Shown here piece by piece: positions 8,268-16,192 of a stretch of DNA of 43,603 nt. Position 1 is the stretch's first letter, and every line of letters starts with the position of its first letter. The stretch spans positions 1 through 43,603 of the IMG/VR virus record IMGVR_UViG_3300036791_000312; one strand, 5' to 3'. The notes under the pieces are model-generated. The model was not told the origin of the DNA and searched no databases. It saw only the letters and a list, made by a program, of their open reading frames with translations. The stretch comes from a virus. The position numbers and the translations under genes are program-made.

Positions 8268-10085
8268 CTACCCCCTGCGTGCGAGCTGATCGGAGGCGAC
8301 GCGGGCGACGGCCTGCGCCACCGCCTTGCGGTCGAGGATCACCTGAGTGTGGATCACGAGGTCGCGCCCGTGCCCGGCTGCGACCGACGCCGTGTCCGGC
8401 GTCGGGCGGATCAACGCACCGGCTGGGAGCGAGACGAGCTCGGGCCCGCGCTCACCGACGACGAACGAGCCCGGCGTCCCGACCATGCCCCCGTACTGGC
8501 CGAAGGCGGCGTGGAAGGCGCCACCGATTCCCTTCGCGGCCCCGAGCGCAAGCTTCCCGCCCGGAATGTGCTTGATCGCCCCGGTGACCGCATTCGGGAT
8601 CTGCTGCAGCCAGTGGAGGAGGTCCTGGATGCCGTGCCGGATCGCCGTCAGCACGCCGAGCACGAAGGCCTTGACCTGGCCGAAGTGCGTGATGATGTAG
8701 GCCGCCGCCAGGCCGAAGGGGCCGAGCAGCACGCCGAGGAGCAGCGGCCAGTTCTGCTTGATCCACGTCCAGACGAAGCGCACCGCGATGAGGGTGTAGC
8801 GCAGCGCGAGCTGCACGCCCTCGCGGAACACCTTGATGTGCTTGTAGGCCTCGTAGAAGGCCAGGCCGAGCGCGACGATCGCGAGGATCACGACGCCGAC
8901 CGGGTTCGCTTCCCATGCAGCATTCAGGAGCCAGGTCGCCGCCGTCCAGGCCTCGGTCGCGAGCGCGGCACCCTTCTGCGCCGCGGCGACGATCCACGTC
9001 CAGGCGGCGACGACCTTGTCCCAGGCATACATCGCGCGGAGCGCGTACGTCTCGCGCTCGGTCCAGAGCGTCGCGAGCTTCGTCGTCACCCAGTAGGCGG
9101 TGAGGGCGCCGACGAGCCCGTAGATCACCACCTTGAGTCGGTTCGCGTGCGTGGTGATCGGTGACAGGAGCTTCGCGAACCACATGAAGACGTTGCCGAT
9201 CTGGATCAGCACCGGCAGCAGCGCCAGCGCGAGCTGCGTCTGGAGCCCGTGGAAGGCCGCGGAGAGCTCCTTCTGCTGGTGGATCGCCTTGAGGTTGGCC
9301 TGCACCTGCTGCTCGGTGAGGTAGTGCCCGGCCTTCTGTTGGGCGGCGAGCCACTCCTCCATCCCCTTCTTCCCCTTCGAGAGCACGGGCAGGAGCTTGT
9401 AGCCCGCCCGGCCGAACAGGAGCTGCGCGTCCGCGGCCCGGTTCGCCGGGTCCTTCATCTTCTTGAAGGCGTCCGCCACGTCGAGCAACACGGTTCCGGT
9501 GTTGTGGCTGCGCAAGTCCTTGAGCGGGACGCCGAGCTGCGTAAAGAGCGCCTTCGCCTTCACGCTCTGCGCCTGCGCCTGCGCGATCCCGTTCGAGAGC
9601 TTCTGCATCTGCTTCGCCGCGCCGGGGCCGCCCGCCGCCGCCACGAGGTCGATCTGATGACGGAGGTCCGCGATCTTCTGGCTCGCCGTCGTGCTGTTGC
9701 CAGTCGCCTTCGCGATCTGCTTCGAGAGGGTCTGGAACGACACGGACACCTGCCGTGACGAGATGCCCATCTCGTCGGTAGCCGCCAGGAACTCGGACGA
9801 CGTGACGGCGCTCATCCCGGTCTGCTGCTGCAGGCGGTAGGTCGACTTCGCGAGCTCCTCGGTCGAGGTGATCGCCTTGTCGATGAAGCGGACGACGCCG
9901 TAGATCGCTGCTGCCCCGGCGGCGTACTTCAAGAGCCCCTTCGCGCCGAGGCTCGCGCTCGCCCCTGCGGTCTTGGCGCTCTGGCCGACCTTCGCCGTCG
10001 CAGCCGAAGCACGCTCCGCATCCGAGACGAAGGCGCCGACCTGGCGGAAGTTGAGCAGCACCTCGATGACCGAGGGTGGTGGCAC
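8268..10085 (-). CDS. Tail tape measure protein
   Basis: This 605-aa protein has a GTG start. The N-terminal half is helical and Ala/Gln/Lys-rich, with segments such as ATDEMGISSRQVSVSFQTLS typical of tape measures. Several hydrophobic segments lie in the second half (around IYGLVGALTAYWVTT, VVILAIVALGLAFYEAY and LLLGVLLGPFGLAAAYII). A Gly-rich C-terminus ends with GERGPELVSLPAGALI, common in this family. It is the longest tail gene bar the hub and follows the chaperone pair. At about 0.15 nm per residue it would imply a tail near 90 nm, an estimate only. Confidence 0.9.
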   Translation of the reverse strand: MPPPSVIEVLLNFRQVGAFVSDAERASAATAKVGQSAKTAGASASLGAKGLLKYAAGAAAIYGVVRFIDKAITSTEELAKSTYRLQQQTGMSAVTSSEFLAATDEMGISSRQVSVSFQTLSKQIAKATGNSTTASQKIADLRHQIDLVAAAGGPGAAKQMQKLSNGIAQAQAQSVKAKALFTQLGVPLKDLRSHNTGTVLLDVADAFKKMKDPANRAADAQLLFGRAGYKLLPVLSKGKKGMEEWLAAQQKAGHYLTEQQVQANLKAIHQQKELSAAFHGLQTQLALALLPVLIQIGNVFMWFAKLLSPITTHANRLKVVIYGLVGALTAYWVTTKLATLWTERETYALRAMYAWDKVVAAWTWIVAAAQKGAALATEAWTAATWLLNAAWEANPVGVVILAIVALGLAFYEAYKHIKVFREGVQLALRYTLIAVRFVWTWIKQNWPLLLGVLLGPFGLAAAYIITHFGQVKAFVLGVLTAIRHGIQDLLHWLQQIPNAVTGAIKHIPGGKLALGAAKGIGGAFHAAFGQYGGMVGTPGSFVVGERGPELVSLPAGALIRPTPDTASVAAGHGRDLVIHTQVILDRKAVAQAVARVASDQLARRG

Positions 10086-10088
10086 CGG

Positions 10089-10247
10089 CTACCCCTTGTT
10101 CATCTTGTTGACGATGGCGATCGAGCGCTCCGTCACCGCCCGCAGGAGCAGGCGCTCGCGCTCGTCCTTCGTGCTGATGTAGCGGCCGACCGGAAGCCCC
10201 AGGAGACCCATGTAGGCCAGGAGCGTCACCGTGCTGCCGCTCGTCAT
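10089..10247 (-). CDS. Tail assembly chaperone, downstream (frameshift) reading frame
   Basis: This 52-aa frame has an ATG overlapping the previous stop (ATGA) and stays open upstream of that ATG. It is in the -1 frame relative to the preceding gene, and the mRNA reads GGGGGAA just before the stop (10247-10253). It may therefore be the C-terminal extension of a frameshifted G-T type chaperone rather than a separate protein. It lies immediately before the tape measure, where such pairs occur. A short N-terminal hydrophobic stretch (LLAYMGLLGLPVG) is visible. Confidence 0.7.
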   Translation of the reverse strand: MTSGSTVTLLAYMGLLGLPVGRYISTKDERERLLLRAVTERSIAIVNKMNKG

Positions 10248-10795
10248 TCCCCCAGCAGGTCCTCCTCCAGCTCGGCCTCCTGGCCTGAGCTCCACTGGTA
10301 GAGGTCGATCTGTGCCCGCTCGATCGCGACCTCGGGCGAGGGTGCCCCGGAGTAGAGCGCCCGCAGGAGATCGCGGGCCCGGTCGGCCTTCACGCCGAGC
10401 AGCTCGGCCAGGCGGGCGTCGATGCGCACCGGCTCGCCCTCCGGGTCGATCCCCTCCAGCTCGTCCTCGGGACTGCGGCGCCCGAGCACCTCGCGGCACG
10501 AGTCGGTGATGACATCGGCGTTGAAGCCGAAGTCCAGCATCGCCGCGCCGCCGCCGACCTTCGCCGCACGCTCGCGTACCTGCCCGAGCTTCTTCGCGTC
10601 GATCGGGCCGCAGCGCAGCACGAGGCAGCGGTTGTAGCCGGGCACCTCAAGGTCGAGGTAGCGGTCCTGCACGAGGGCCTCGCGGCGCTTGCGCACGGCG
10701 TCGAGTACCGAGTCGCCTGGGGCCGCCTGGATCGGCTGCGGCTCCTCGACGAGCACCTCGTCCGCGGGTTCGGTGAAGTGCTGCAGGGCCTCCAT
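10244..10795 (-). CDS. Tail assembly chaperone (G-like)
   Basis: This 183-aa protein starts at an ATG in a TGATG overlap with the tube gene. It is acidic and helical, containing PGYNRCLVLRCGPIDAKKLGQV and ending DLYQWSSGQEAELEEDLLGE. Position between tail tube and tape measure, acidity and the -1 overlapping frame downstream fit the upstream half of the tail-assembly-chaperone pair. Such proteins bind the tape measure and are absent from the virion. I assign it mainly by context. Confidence 0.7.
   Translation of the reverse strand: MEALQHFTEPADEVLVEEPQPIQAAPGDSVLDAVRKRREALVQDRYLDLEVPGYNRCLVLRCGPIDAKKLGQVRERAAKVGGGAAMLDFGFNADVITDSCREVLGRRSPEDELEGIDPEGEPVRIDARLAELLGVKADRARDLLRALYSGAPSPEVAIERAQIDLYQWSSGQEAELEEDLLGE
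10247..10253 (-). promoter_or_regulatory. Candidate -1 programmed frameshift site
   Basis: On the mRNA strand this is GGGGGAA followed directly by TGA, read CTG GGG GAA TGA. Slipping back one base after GAA would give ATG ACG and continue into the frame ending at 10089. G-rich heptamers of this type are used for tail-chaperone frameshifting in many long-tailed phages. The P-site re-pairing is perfect; the A-site re-pairing is poorer. Confidence 0.5.
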
Positions 10796-11214
10796 CACGC
10801 AGGCACCGAGCCAGCGGGTGTGATCTCCATCTCGATCGTCGCCGCATCGGTCGAAGTCGAGTCGACCTCGGGCGGCGTCACCCGCTTGAGCACGCCCGTG
10901 TAGACGAGCGCCTTGCCCCACGGCTGCCCGTTCACGTCGAGCGAGGTCTTGGTGATCTTCACCTGACCCTTGCCCACACGCGAGAGCAGCCAATGCAGCT
11001 GCGGGTCGTCACGCTGGTGGTCGTAGTAGCGGGAGACGATCACCTGCCCGATCGTCACCGAGCCACCGAGCGAGATGACCGCGTTCATGCCGCCGGGCTT
11101 GTAGGTCAGCTCGTCGGTGTCGGACTCGCCTCCGGTCTGCACGTCGAAGGTACCCAGGTGCGTGCCGTCCACGACGACGGTCACGTCCCACATGTCCTTC
11201 CGGACGCCTGTCAT
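10795..11214 (-). CDS. Tail tube protein
   Basis: This 139-aa protein starts at an ATG. It is beta-rich, and KPGGMNAVISLGGSVTIGQV followed by VSRYYDH resembles XkdM-type tube proteins of contractile phages, as does the acidic D/T-rich segment at 25-36. It directly follows the sheath gene, the normal order. It should form the inner tube through which DNA passes. Confidence 0.8.
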   Translation of the reverse strand: MTGVRKDMWDVTVVVDGTHLGTFDVQTGGESDTDELTYKPGGMNAVISLGGSVTIGQVIVSRYYDHQRDDPQLHWLLSRVGKGQVKITKTSLDVNGQPWGKALVYTGVLKRVTPPEVDSTSTDAATIEMEITPAGSVPA

Positions 11215-11227
11215 CTAGTCCACCTCC

Positions 11228-12544
11228 TCAAGCCGCCACGGCGGGCAGCGCTTCGTTCACGGCGACCTTCACGATCTCGATCACGACCCACTCAGCGAAC
11301 GGACTCATGCGGACGCCGATGACGGCGTGCAGCTCGCCGTTCGCGATGGTGTCGGGCGTGTTCACCGAGGAGCCGGTGTCCACGTAGAAGGCGTCCTCGG
11401 GCGTGTCGCCGTAGAGGGCGTCCTCGTTGTAGAAGTCGAGCAGCATCCCTGCGAGCTCGCCGTTGAAGGAGGCCAGCGTGCGGCCCCGGCCGTCGAGCTG
11501 CGCGAAGACGTAGTTCTCTCCGATCGCCTCGGCGTCGGCCACGATGCCCATGTTGAGACGGGCGTTGCCGAAGTCGAGCCACGCAGGCGTGGCGATCGGA
11601 TCGACGCAGGAGCGGAAGCCGTAGGTGCGAACCCCGCCGTAGATCAGGCGGGCCATGTTCACGCCGCTCGTGTTCAGCGTCGCGTAGTCGGCGTCCGAGT
11701 AGCGGCCGTTGAGGTCGATCGCGTAGACCGCCTGCCCGTTGACGCCAGCGGCGGGCTCGTTCGGCCCGTAGACCGGATCGTTGCGGGCGATGATCCCGGC
11801 CACGACGGCGCTGTAGGGCACCGTGCGCGTCGTCCCAGCGACCATGCCGGGCACGACGGCCGAGGGCGCGAACAAGGCGCCGTAGCGTCCGTTCGCATCG
11901 AGCTGCAGCGCGAGCCCGGCCGCCCCGAGCACGCTCGCATCACCGTCGGCGCAGCTCAGGAGGCCGACGCGGTTGGTGACGCTGCAGTGGGCGAGGACGG
12001 CACTCTGGTTGTCGACCACGGCCGCGAGCGTCGGGTCCGCGAGGAAGACCTGCCCCGGCCCGTAGTCCTTGCTCATCGCGGTGAGCGCGGAACCGATCCC
12101 GGCGTCGGCCGCACGCGGGACCGCGGCCAGGCGTGCGTTGACCGCGTCGAGCAAGTCGGCCTTCGTGCCGTACTCGTTCGGGTCGAGTCCGTACTCGACT
12201 GCGACCTGGTCGAGCTCGGAGCGTGTCATCGCCTCCAGGTCGGAACCGCTCGGGACGCTCGGCGCCGAGAACGTCGTACCCGCGAGGTTCGTCGAGGCGA
12301 CGTACAGCTTCGAGCCGCCCTCGCGGAAGTAGGTGTCCGCCGCGTCGTAGGTGGCCTGACTCGTCGCGTCGCGATCGCCGAAGGTGGCGACGTACTCGGT
12401 CATCGAGTGGACGAGCTCGACCGCACCCGGCGTCGTCGCGCCGCCGGTCGGAGTCGCACCGATGACGAAGGCAACCCCGGTGTCGGTCGGGGCCGAGCGA
12501 GGCGGCGGTAGAGCGCGAGAGATCACATCGACTCCGGGCCTCAT
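11228..12544 (-). CDS. Contractile tail sheath protein
   Basis: This 438-aa protein starts at the ATG at 12544; the open frame upstream of it is a shadow of the neighbouring gene. MRPGVDVISRALPPPRSAPT at the N-terminus and the C-terminal NGELHAVIGVRMSPFAEWVV with VDPIATPAWLDFGNARLNMG are typical of sheath proteins. It defines the phage as contractile-tailed. Residues about 103-140 carry a SAP/HeH-like helical insert (MTRSELDQVAVEYGLDPNEY then GTKADLLDAVNARL), discussed as a finding. The closest functional class is P2 FI/XkdK. Confidence 0.92.
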   Translation of the reverse strand: MRPGVDVISRALPPPRSAPTDTGVAFVIGATPTGGATTPGAVELVHSMTEYVATFGDRDATSQATYDAADTYFREGGSKLYVASTNLAGTTFSAPSVPSGSDLEAMTRSELDQVAVEYGLDPNEYGTKADLLDAVNARLAAVPRAADAGIGSALTAMSKDYGPGQVFLADPTLAAVVDNQSAVLAHCSVTNRVGLLSCADGDASVLGAAGLALQLDANGRYGALFAPSAVVPGMVAGTTRTVPYSAVVAGIIARNDPVYGPNEPAAGVNGQAVYAIDLNGRYSDADYATLNTSGVNMARLIYGGVRTYGFRSCVDPIATPAWLDFGNARLNMGIVADAEAIGENYVFAQLDGRGRTLASFNGELAGMLLDFYNEDALYGDTPEDAFYVDTGSSVNTPDTIANGELHAVIGVRMSPFAEWVVIEIVKVAVNEALPAVAA

Positions 12545-13233
12545 CTGTCCTCCTCTTGAGTAGGTGTCGGGATTGGAAGCGGGCTCGTCCCGAAGTTCAG
12601 GACCTGCTCCTCGTGCGTCTCGACGATCGGCCAGTGCGCCCACGGGTCGTCCTGGGGCACGTCGGGCGCAGTCGGCCCGGCGTTGGCCGTGGCGCACTCC
12701 TCGACGGTGACCGTGAAGTGGGCTTGCCCGGCGCTCAGAGAGCGCGAGTCGTCGTAGACGAGATCGTCGTAGCGCTCGTCCAGCCAGACGGTGCCGCTCG
12801 CGTAGCCGTCGAGATCGGGCCGCTGGATGATGAGCGTCCGCACGGCCGCCACGTAGATCAGGGCCATCTCGTGCGCCTCCTCCTGATACCGCGCCGAGCA
12901 GACGCAGCCGAAGCCCATGACCCAGCGGCAGGTGTAGAGGCCGCGGCTGTCCTTCGTCGGCGGCGTCGCCTGCCCGGCCGAGGTCATCACGAGACGTGGA
13001 AGCTGATCCTCGGGCCACTGATCGAAGCTGATCGCCCGCACGAAGGAGCGAGGCCGCGCGTAGTAGCCCTGCGCGAGCTCGTGCTGACGTTCGACCTCGG
13101 AGAGGTAGGTGGAGATCCAGCGCTTGAACAGCGCGATGCACCAGTCCTCCACGTCCGAGCCCGTGACGATCCGCCCGAAGATCGAAAGCGGATCAGGGTT
13201 CAGCACGCCGTGCGAGTCGGAGACCGTGCTCAC
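12541..13233 (-). CDS. Probable tail terminator/completion protein
   Basis: This 230-aa protein has a GTG start in a 4-base overlap. It contains WCIALFKRWISTYLSEVERQ near the N-terminus and a middle with RLVMTSAGQATPPTK then YTCRWVMGFG. Pro-rich C-terminal ends are seen. It sits between the gp10-like gene and the sheath, where tail-terminator proteins lie. Function is inferred from position. Confidence 0.6.
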   Translation of the reverse strand: MSTVSDSHGVLNPDPLSIFGRIVTGSDVEDWCIALFKRWISTYLSEVERQHELAQGYYARPRSFVRAISFDQWPEDQLPRLVMTSAGQATPPTKDSRGLYTCRWVMGFGCVCSARYQEEAHEMALIYVAAVRTLIIQRPDLDGYASGTVWLDERYDDLVYDDSRSLSAGQAHFTVTVEECATANAGPTAPDVPQDDPWAHWPIVETHEEQVLNFGTSPLPIPTPTQEEDR

Positions 13234-13700
13234 AGACGTGGCCCGTCGACGATGTAGGCCTGTGCCGTCTCCGTCATGCGCTCGACCGTCGCGGGCGTCG
13301 GCTCGATCACCAGACGGCGCGGCATCGTCTTCGTCCCGTGCTGATGGAAGTGGGCGTAGGGAACGTCGGCGCCGAAGGCGAGCGTCGTACCGCCACCCGC
13401 GAGCAGCGACAGCCCGACCTGATCGCCACCCGAGGTGAGCGCTCGCTCCATCTCACCCGTGCGCCGCAGGATGCCGGGCTCCCAGCCGTTCGCTTCCTTG
13501 AGCGCGACGGTCGCATCGTCCAGCGGTAGCCAGCCGGGGCCGTTGAGGTCGAAGCGGCGCTTCTCGTCCTCGTGGAAGAACACGTCCAGCGCGGGCTTGA
13601 CCGGTAGCAGGTTCTCGGCACGACGGCCGACCTGCAGGATGCGGTCCGCCGCCAGCTTGTCGCCTACGACCTCGACCTCGACAACCGGGCCCGTGCTCAT
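13230..13700 (-). CDS. Head-tail completion protein (HK97 gp10/virion morphogenesis type)
   Basis: This 156-aa protein starts at the ATG at 13700 in a 4-base overlap. The order WLPLDDATVALKEANGWEPG, then ILRRTGEMERAL, then PYAHFHQHGTKTMPRR is the usual pattern of gpS/gp10-like proteins that complete the head-tail joint. Position after the connector gene agrees. Confidence 0.75.
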   Translation of the reverse strand: MSTGPVVEVEVVGDKLAADRILQVGRRAENLLPVKPALDVFFHEDEKRRFDLNGPGWLPLDDATVALKEANGWEPGILRRTGEMERALTSGGDQVGLSLLAGGGTTLAFGADVPYAHFHQHGTKTMPRRLVIEPTPATVERMTETAQAYIVDGPRL

Positions 13701-14218
13701 GCTGCCGCCGCCCGCAGCCGCTCCAGCTCGACGGCGTCGATCGCGAGATCCGAGTCCGCCCAGATCCACGAGTACGGGATGCTCGTCCAGCTTCCGACCG
13801 GCGCCATCGCCACGTCGTAGGACGGGAACTCGCCGCTGCCACCAGCGCCACCGCTGACCGAGGTCGTCAACGCCGCAAGGTCGTCGAGGTACTCCTCACG
13901 CAGCTGGGTGTAGGCCGAGCGGTCGGTGCGGACCTGCTCGGGGAAGTAGGACTTCTCGACGCGGAGCGCCGCGCGGTAGGCGACGAGCGCCTGGAAGGCC
14001 GTCACCTGCTCGGCGCTCAGCTTGTCGGTCGCCGGGAAGCGCACGCCGACGAGTCCCATCGCGGCGTCGATCTGCTCGTCGACCTGATCGCCTGTCGGGC
14101 GCGTGTCGTCGTCGAAAGTGCCGACCTCGTTGCCCGCCGAGTCCTTCGTGCGAGCGCGGAGCAGCAGCGCGACCTGATCGACGGTCGGCCTGCCGGGATC
14201 GGGCGGCGGCGTGCTCAC
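13697..14218 (-). CDS. Head-tail connector protein
   Basis: This 173-aa protein starts at a GTG overlapping the preceding stop. VDQVALLLRARTKDSAGNEV and helical AFQALVAYRAALRVEKSYFP resemble the helical connector (gp6-like) adaptors that sit under the portal ring. Gene order capsid-connector-gp10 supports this. Confidence 0.65.
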   Translation of the reverse strand: MSTPPPDPGRPTVDQVALLLRARTKDSAGNEVGTFDDDTRPTGDQVDEQIDAAMGLVGVRFPATDKLSAEQVTAFQALVAYRAALRVEKSYFPEQVRTDRSAYTQLREEYLDDLAALTTSVSGGAGGSGEFPSYDVAMAPVGSWTSIPYSWIWADSDLAIDAVELERLRAAAA

Positions 14219-14448
14219 GGCAGCGGCTCCGGGTACGGGAAGCCCGGCACGTTCAGCATCCGCTCGGTGACGGGCCAGGTGCCGGGTGCGTTGTACTCGT
14301 AGAGCAGGTCGTAGTTGCGCTGCCACCAGTCATCCGGCCAGTCGGCAGGCGGTCGTTGCATCCGCTCAGCCAACAGGACCTCGCGCAGCCCGACGCCCGC
14401 CCACCGAGGTGCGCTCACGATCGGTGGACGGGAAGCGGGCAGCGGCAT
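14215..14448 (-). CDS. Hypothetical small head-region protein
   Basis: This 77-aa protein starts at an ATG in a TGATG overlap with its neighbour. It is Trp/Pro-rich (WPDDWWQRNYDLLYEY). I do not recognise a family. It could be part of the connector region or a minor head protein. Confidence 0.6.
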   Translation of the reverse strand: MPLPASRPPIVSAPRWAGVGLREVLLAERMQRPPADWPDDWWQRNYDLLYEYNAPGTWPVTERMLNVPGFPYPEPLP

Positions 14449-14654
14449 CAGCTCGACGAGCTCGCCGAGGAGGAGCTGGACGCCTTCTTCGTCGTCGGAG
14501 CCGGTGCGTCACCGCTCGGCGTGCCGAGCGTCTGCTCGACGCGATGGCCCGAAGGCGGGTTCTGCTCCGGATCCGGCTCGATCCTCTCGTAGGTCGAGTC
14601 CCGGGCGTCCGAGGACAGCTTCGGGTCGAAGCCCGACTGTTCGGTGCTACTCAA
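14448..14654 (-). CDS. Hypothetical disordered Ser-rich protein
   Basis: This 68-aa protein has a TTG start with GGGAGG upstream. It is Pro/Asp/Glu-rich with a Ser-rich C-terminal tail (KKASSSSSASSSS). It lies between capsid and connector genes. It is probably unstructured; no family is assigned. Confidence 0.5.
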   Translation of the reverse strand: MSSTEQSGFDPKLSSDARDSTYERIEPDPEQNPPSGHRVEQTLGTPSGDAPAPTTKKASSSSSASSSS

Positions 14655-14667
14655 GGTGCCTCCCTCT

Positions 14668-15603
14668 CTAGGCCGTGTTCGTGATCGCCACGACCGAGCG
14701 GTTGATGTCGTGGACCATGAAGGCCAGCCGCGTCTCGTAGCGGATCGCGGTCAGGTTCTCCTGGAACAGCTTGCGGTCGGTCGTGCCGTCGTTGACGGTC
14801 GCCTCGCTGGAGCTCGTCAGCGTCACGTCCTTGCGGATGCGGACGTGCAGGTTCGGCCGGTAGGTGACGAAGCCGATCACGATGCCAGCGGCAGGAGCCG
14901 TCCCTGGCTTGTCGAGGTTCGTCGAGACGAACGACGAGAGGCCGTAGAGCGGATCGCGGCCCGTGCCGGTGCCGTAGATCGGCATGGACGGATCGAGCGT
15001 CGACCGTGCGTTGCGCAGGACCTGCGCGAAGCCGAAGCCGAGCAGGACGCCCATCTGGCTGGAGTCGCCGTAGCCATTGCCCTCCAGCACGCCCATCGCG
15101 TTCGAGATCGCGAGCTGCAGGCCGTCCGGCTTCGTCTGGTCGTACTCGACCGTCGCCGTCGTGTTGCGGAGCATCGAGTCGAAGACGCCCGTGATCTGGT
15201 TGCCCTTCTGCAGGCCAGTGGCGTTCGAGTCGATCACGTCGTTGATCGCCGTCCGCACGCCCGAGTCGACCAGCACGTTGAGGTCGCCGCTCTGAACGTC
15301 CTCCAGCATCTCGTCCGTGAACAGGACGATGCTCGCGAACTTCTTCACGTTGATGTAGGTGATGTCGAACTGAGCGCCGGTCACCGGCTTCGTCGCACCC
15401 TCACCGACTGCCGAAGCGGTCGGCTGGCCGAGCCAGATCGGGAACTGCGTCTTGACGGCGCCGGTCGCACGCTTGTCGCCCGCAAGGGCGATCGCGCCCG
15501 ACTCGATGAGGATCGCCTGCGTGAGGATCTCGCCTTGCTCGGGTGGCAGTAGGTAGCCACCTGCAATCGGCGGAACCTCGGCGATCGGGATTTGATTCGC
15601 CAT
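14668..15603 (-). CDS. Major capsid protein, HK97 fold
   Basis: This 311-aa protein starts at an ATG with GAAGGAG upstream. It contains GGYLLPPEQGEILTQAILIE near the N-terminus, KKFASIVLFTDEMLED in the centre and RYETRLAFMVHDINRSVVAI near the C-terminus, which fit an HK97-fold capsid of the phage major capsid family. It follows scaffold and portal. The length is that of a mature capsid plus a short N-arm; no separate protease is seen. Confidence 0.92.
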   Translation of the reverse strand: MANQIPIAEVPPIAGGYLLPPEQGEILTQAILIESGAIALAGDKRATGAVKTQFPIWLGQPTASAVGEGATKPVTGAQFDITYINVKKFASIVLFTDEMLEDVQSGDLNVLVDSGVRTAINDVIDSNATGLQKGNQITGVFDSMLRNTTATVEYDQTKPDGLQLAISNAMGVLEGNGYGDSSQMGVLLGFGFAQVLRNARSTLDPSMPIYGTGTGRDPLYGLSSFVSTNLDKPGTAPAAGIVIGFVTYRPNLHVRIRKDVTLTSSSEATVNDGTTDRKLFQENLTAIRYETRLAFMVHDINRSVVAITNTA

Positions 15604-15643
15604 CTCACTCCTTCGGTGGCCCGGCACTCAAGCCGGGCGAGGG

Positions 15644-16177
15644 TCAACCGCGACCCCGACCGAGCGAACGGAGGAGGAGCTCGTTGTGCGCCTCCTCGGG
15701 TGTCTTCAACTCGGGCACGGGTGTCCGCGCTCCACCGTCGAAACCCGCGGTGGGTGGGCGTCCCGAATCGGCAAGCAGTGCTGCCAGCTCCTCGGCCCGG
15801 AGCTCGATCTCCTCGCGGGTCGAGCCGGTGAGGAACTTGGTCGCCTCCAGGGAGAGTCCCTTCTCGGTGGCGACCTCGACGCGCATGCGGTACGAGCGCT
15901 CGTCGGCCAGCGCCTTCTCGGCGGTGGTCGCACGACCCTCGGCCAGCTCCAGCTCGCTCTTGTCCCGGTCCTCGAACTCCTGGAGACGCTCCTCCAGCTC
16001 CGAGAGCCGACTGCGACTGGCGGCGTTCTCACGGCGTAGCTGCTTGACGTAGGACTCCGCATACGTGCGGCCTTCGCCCTCCTGGGGCGTCGGTTCGCCG
16101 TTGCTTGCGGGCTCCTGGCCCTCGCGGCCCTCAGGCTCCTGGCCTTCGAGCGGCTCGGTGGGCGATGGCTCGTCCAT
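15644..16177 (-). CDS. Capsid scaffold protein
   Basis: This 177-aa protein starts at an ATG. The N-terminus is acidic and Gln/Pro-rich. A long coiled coil follows (residues about 43-100, with RLSELEERLQEFEDRDKSEL), then a helical LRAEELAALLADSG and a basic tail LLLRSLGRGRG. This organisation and its place between portal and capsid are typical of scaffold proteins. Confidence 0.85.
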   Translation of the reverse strand: MDEPSPTEPLEGQEPEGREGQEPASNGEPTPQEGEGRTYAESYVKQLRRENAASRSRLSELEERLQEFEDRDKSELELAEGRATTAEKALADERSYRMRVEVATEKGLSLEATKFLTGSTREEIELRAEELAALLADSGRPPTAGFDGGARTPVPELKTPEEAHNELLLRSLGRGRG

Positions 16178-16192
16178 CCTTGCCCTCCTTCG

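Noticed and set aside
12545-13141. N-terminal extension of the sheath frame to 13141
   Set aside because: The extension is Arg/Ala-rich and opposite in frame to a well-supported gene (12541-13233).
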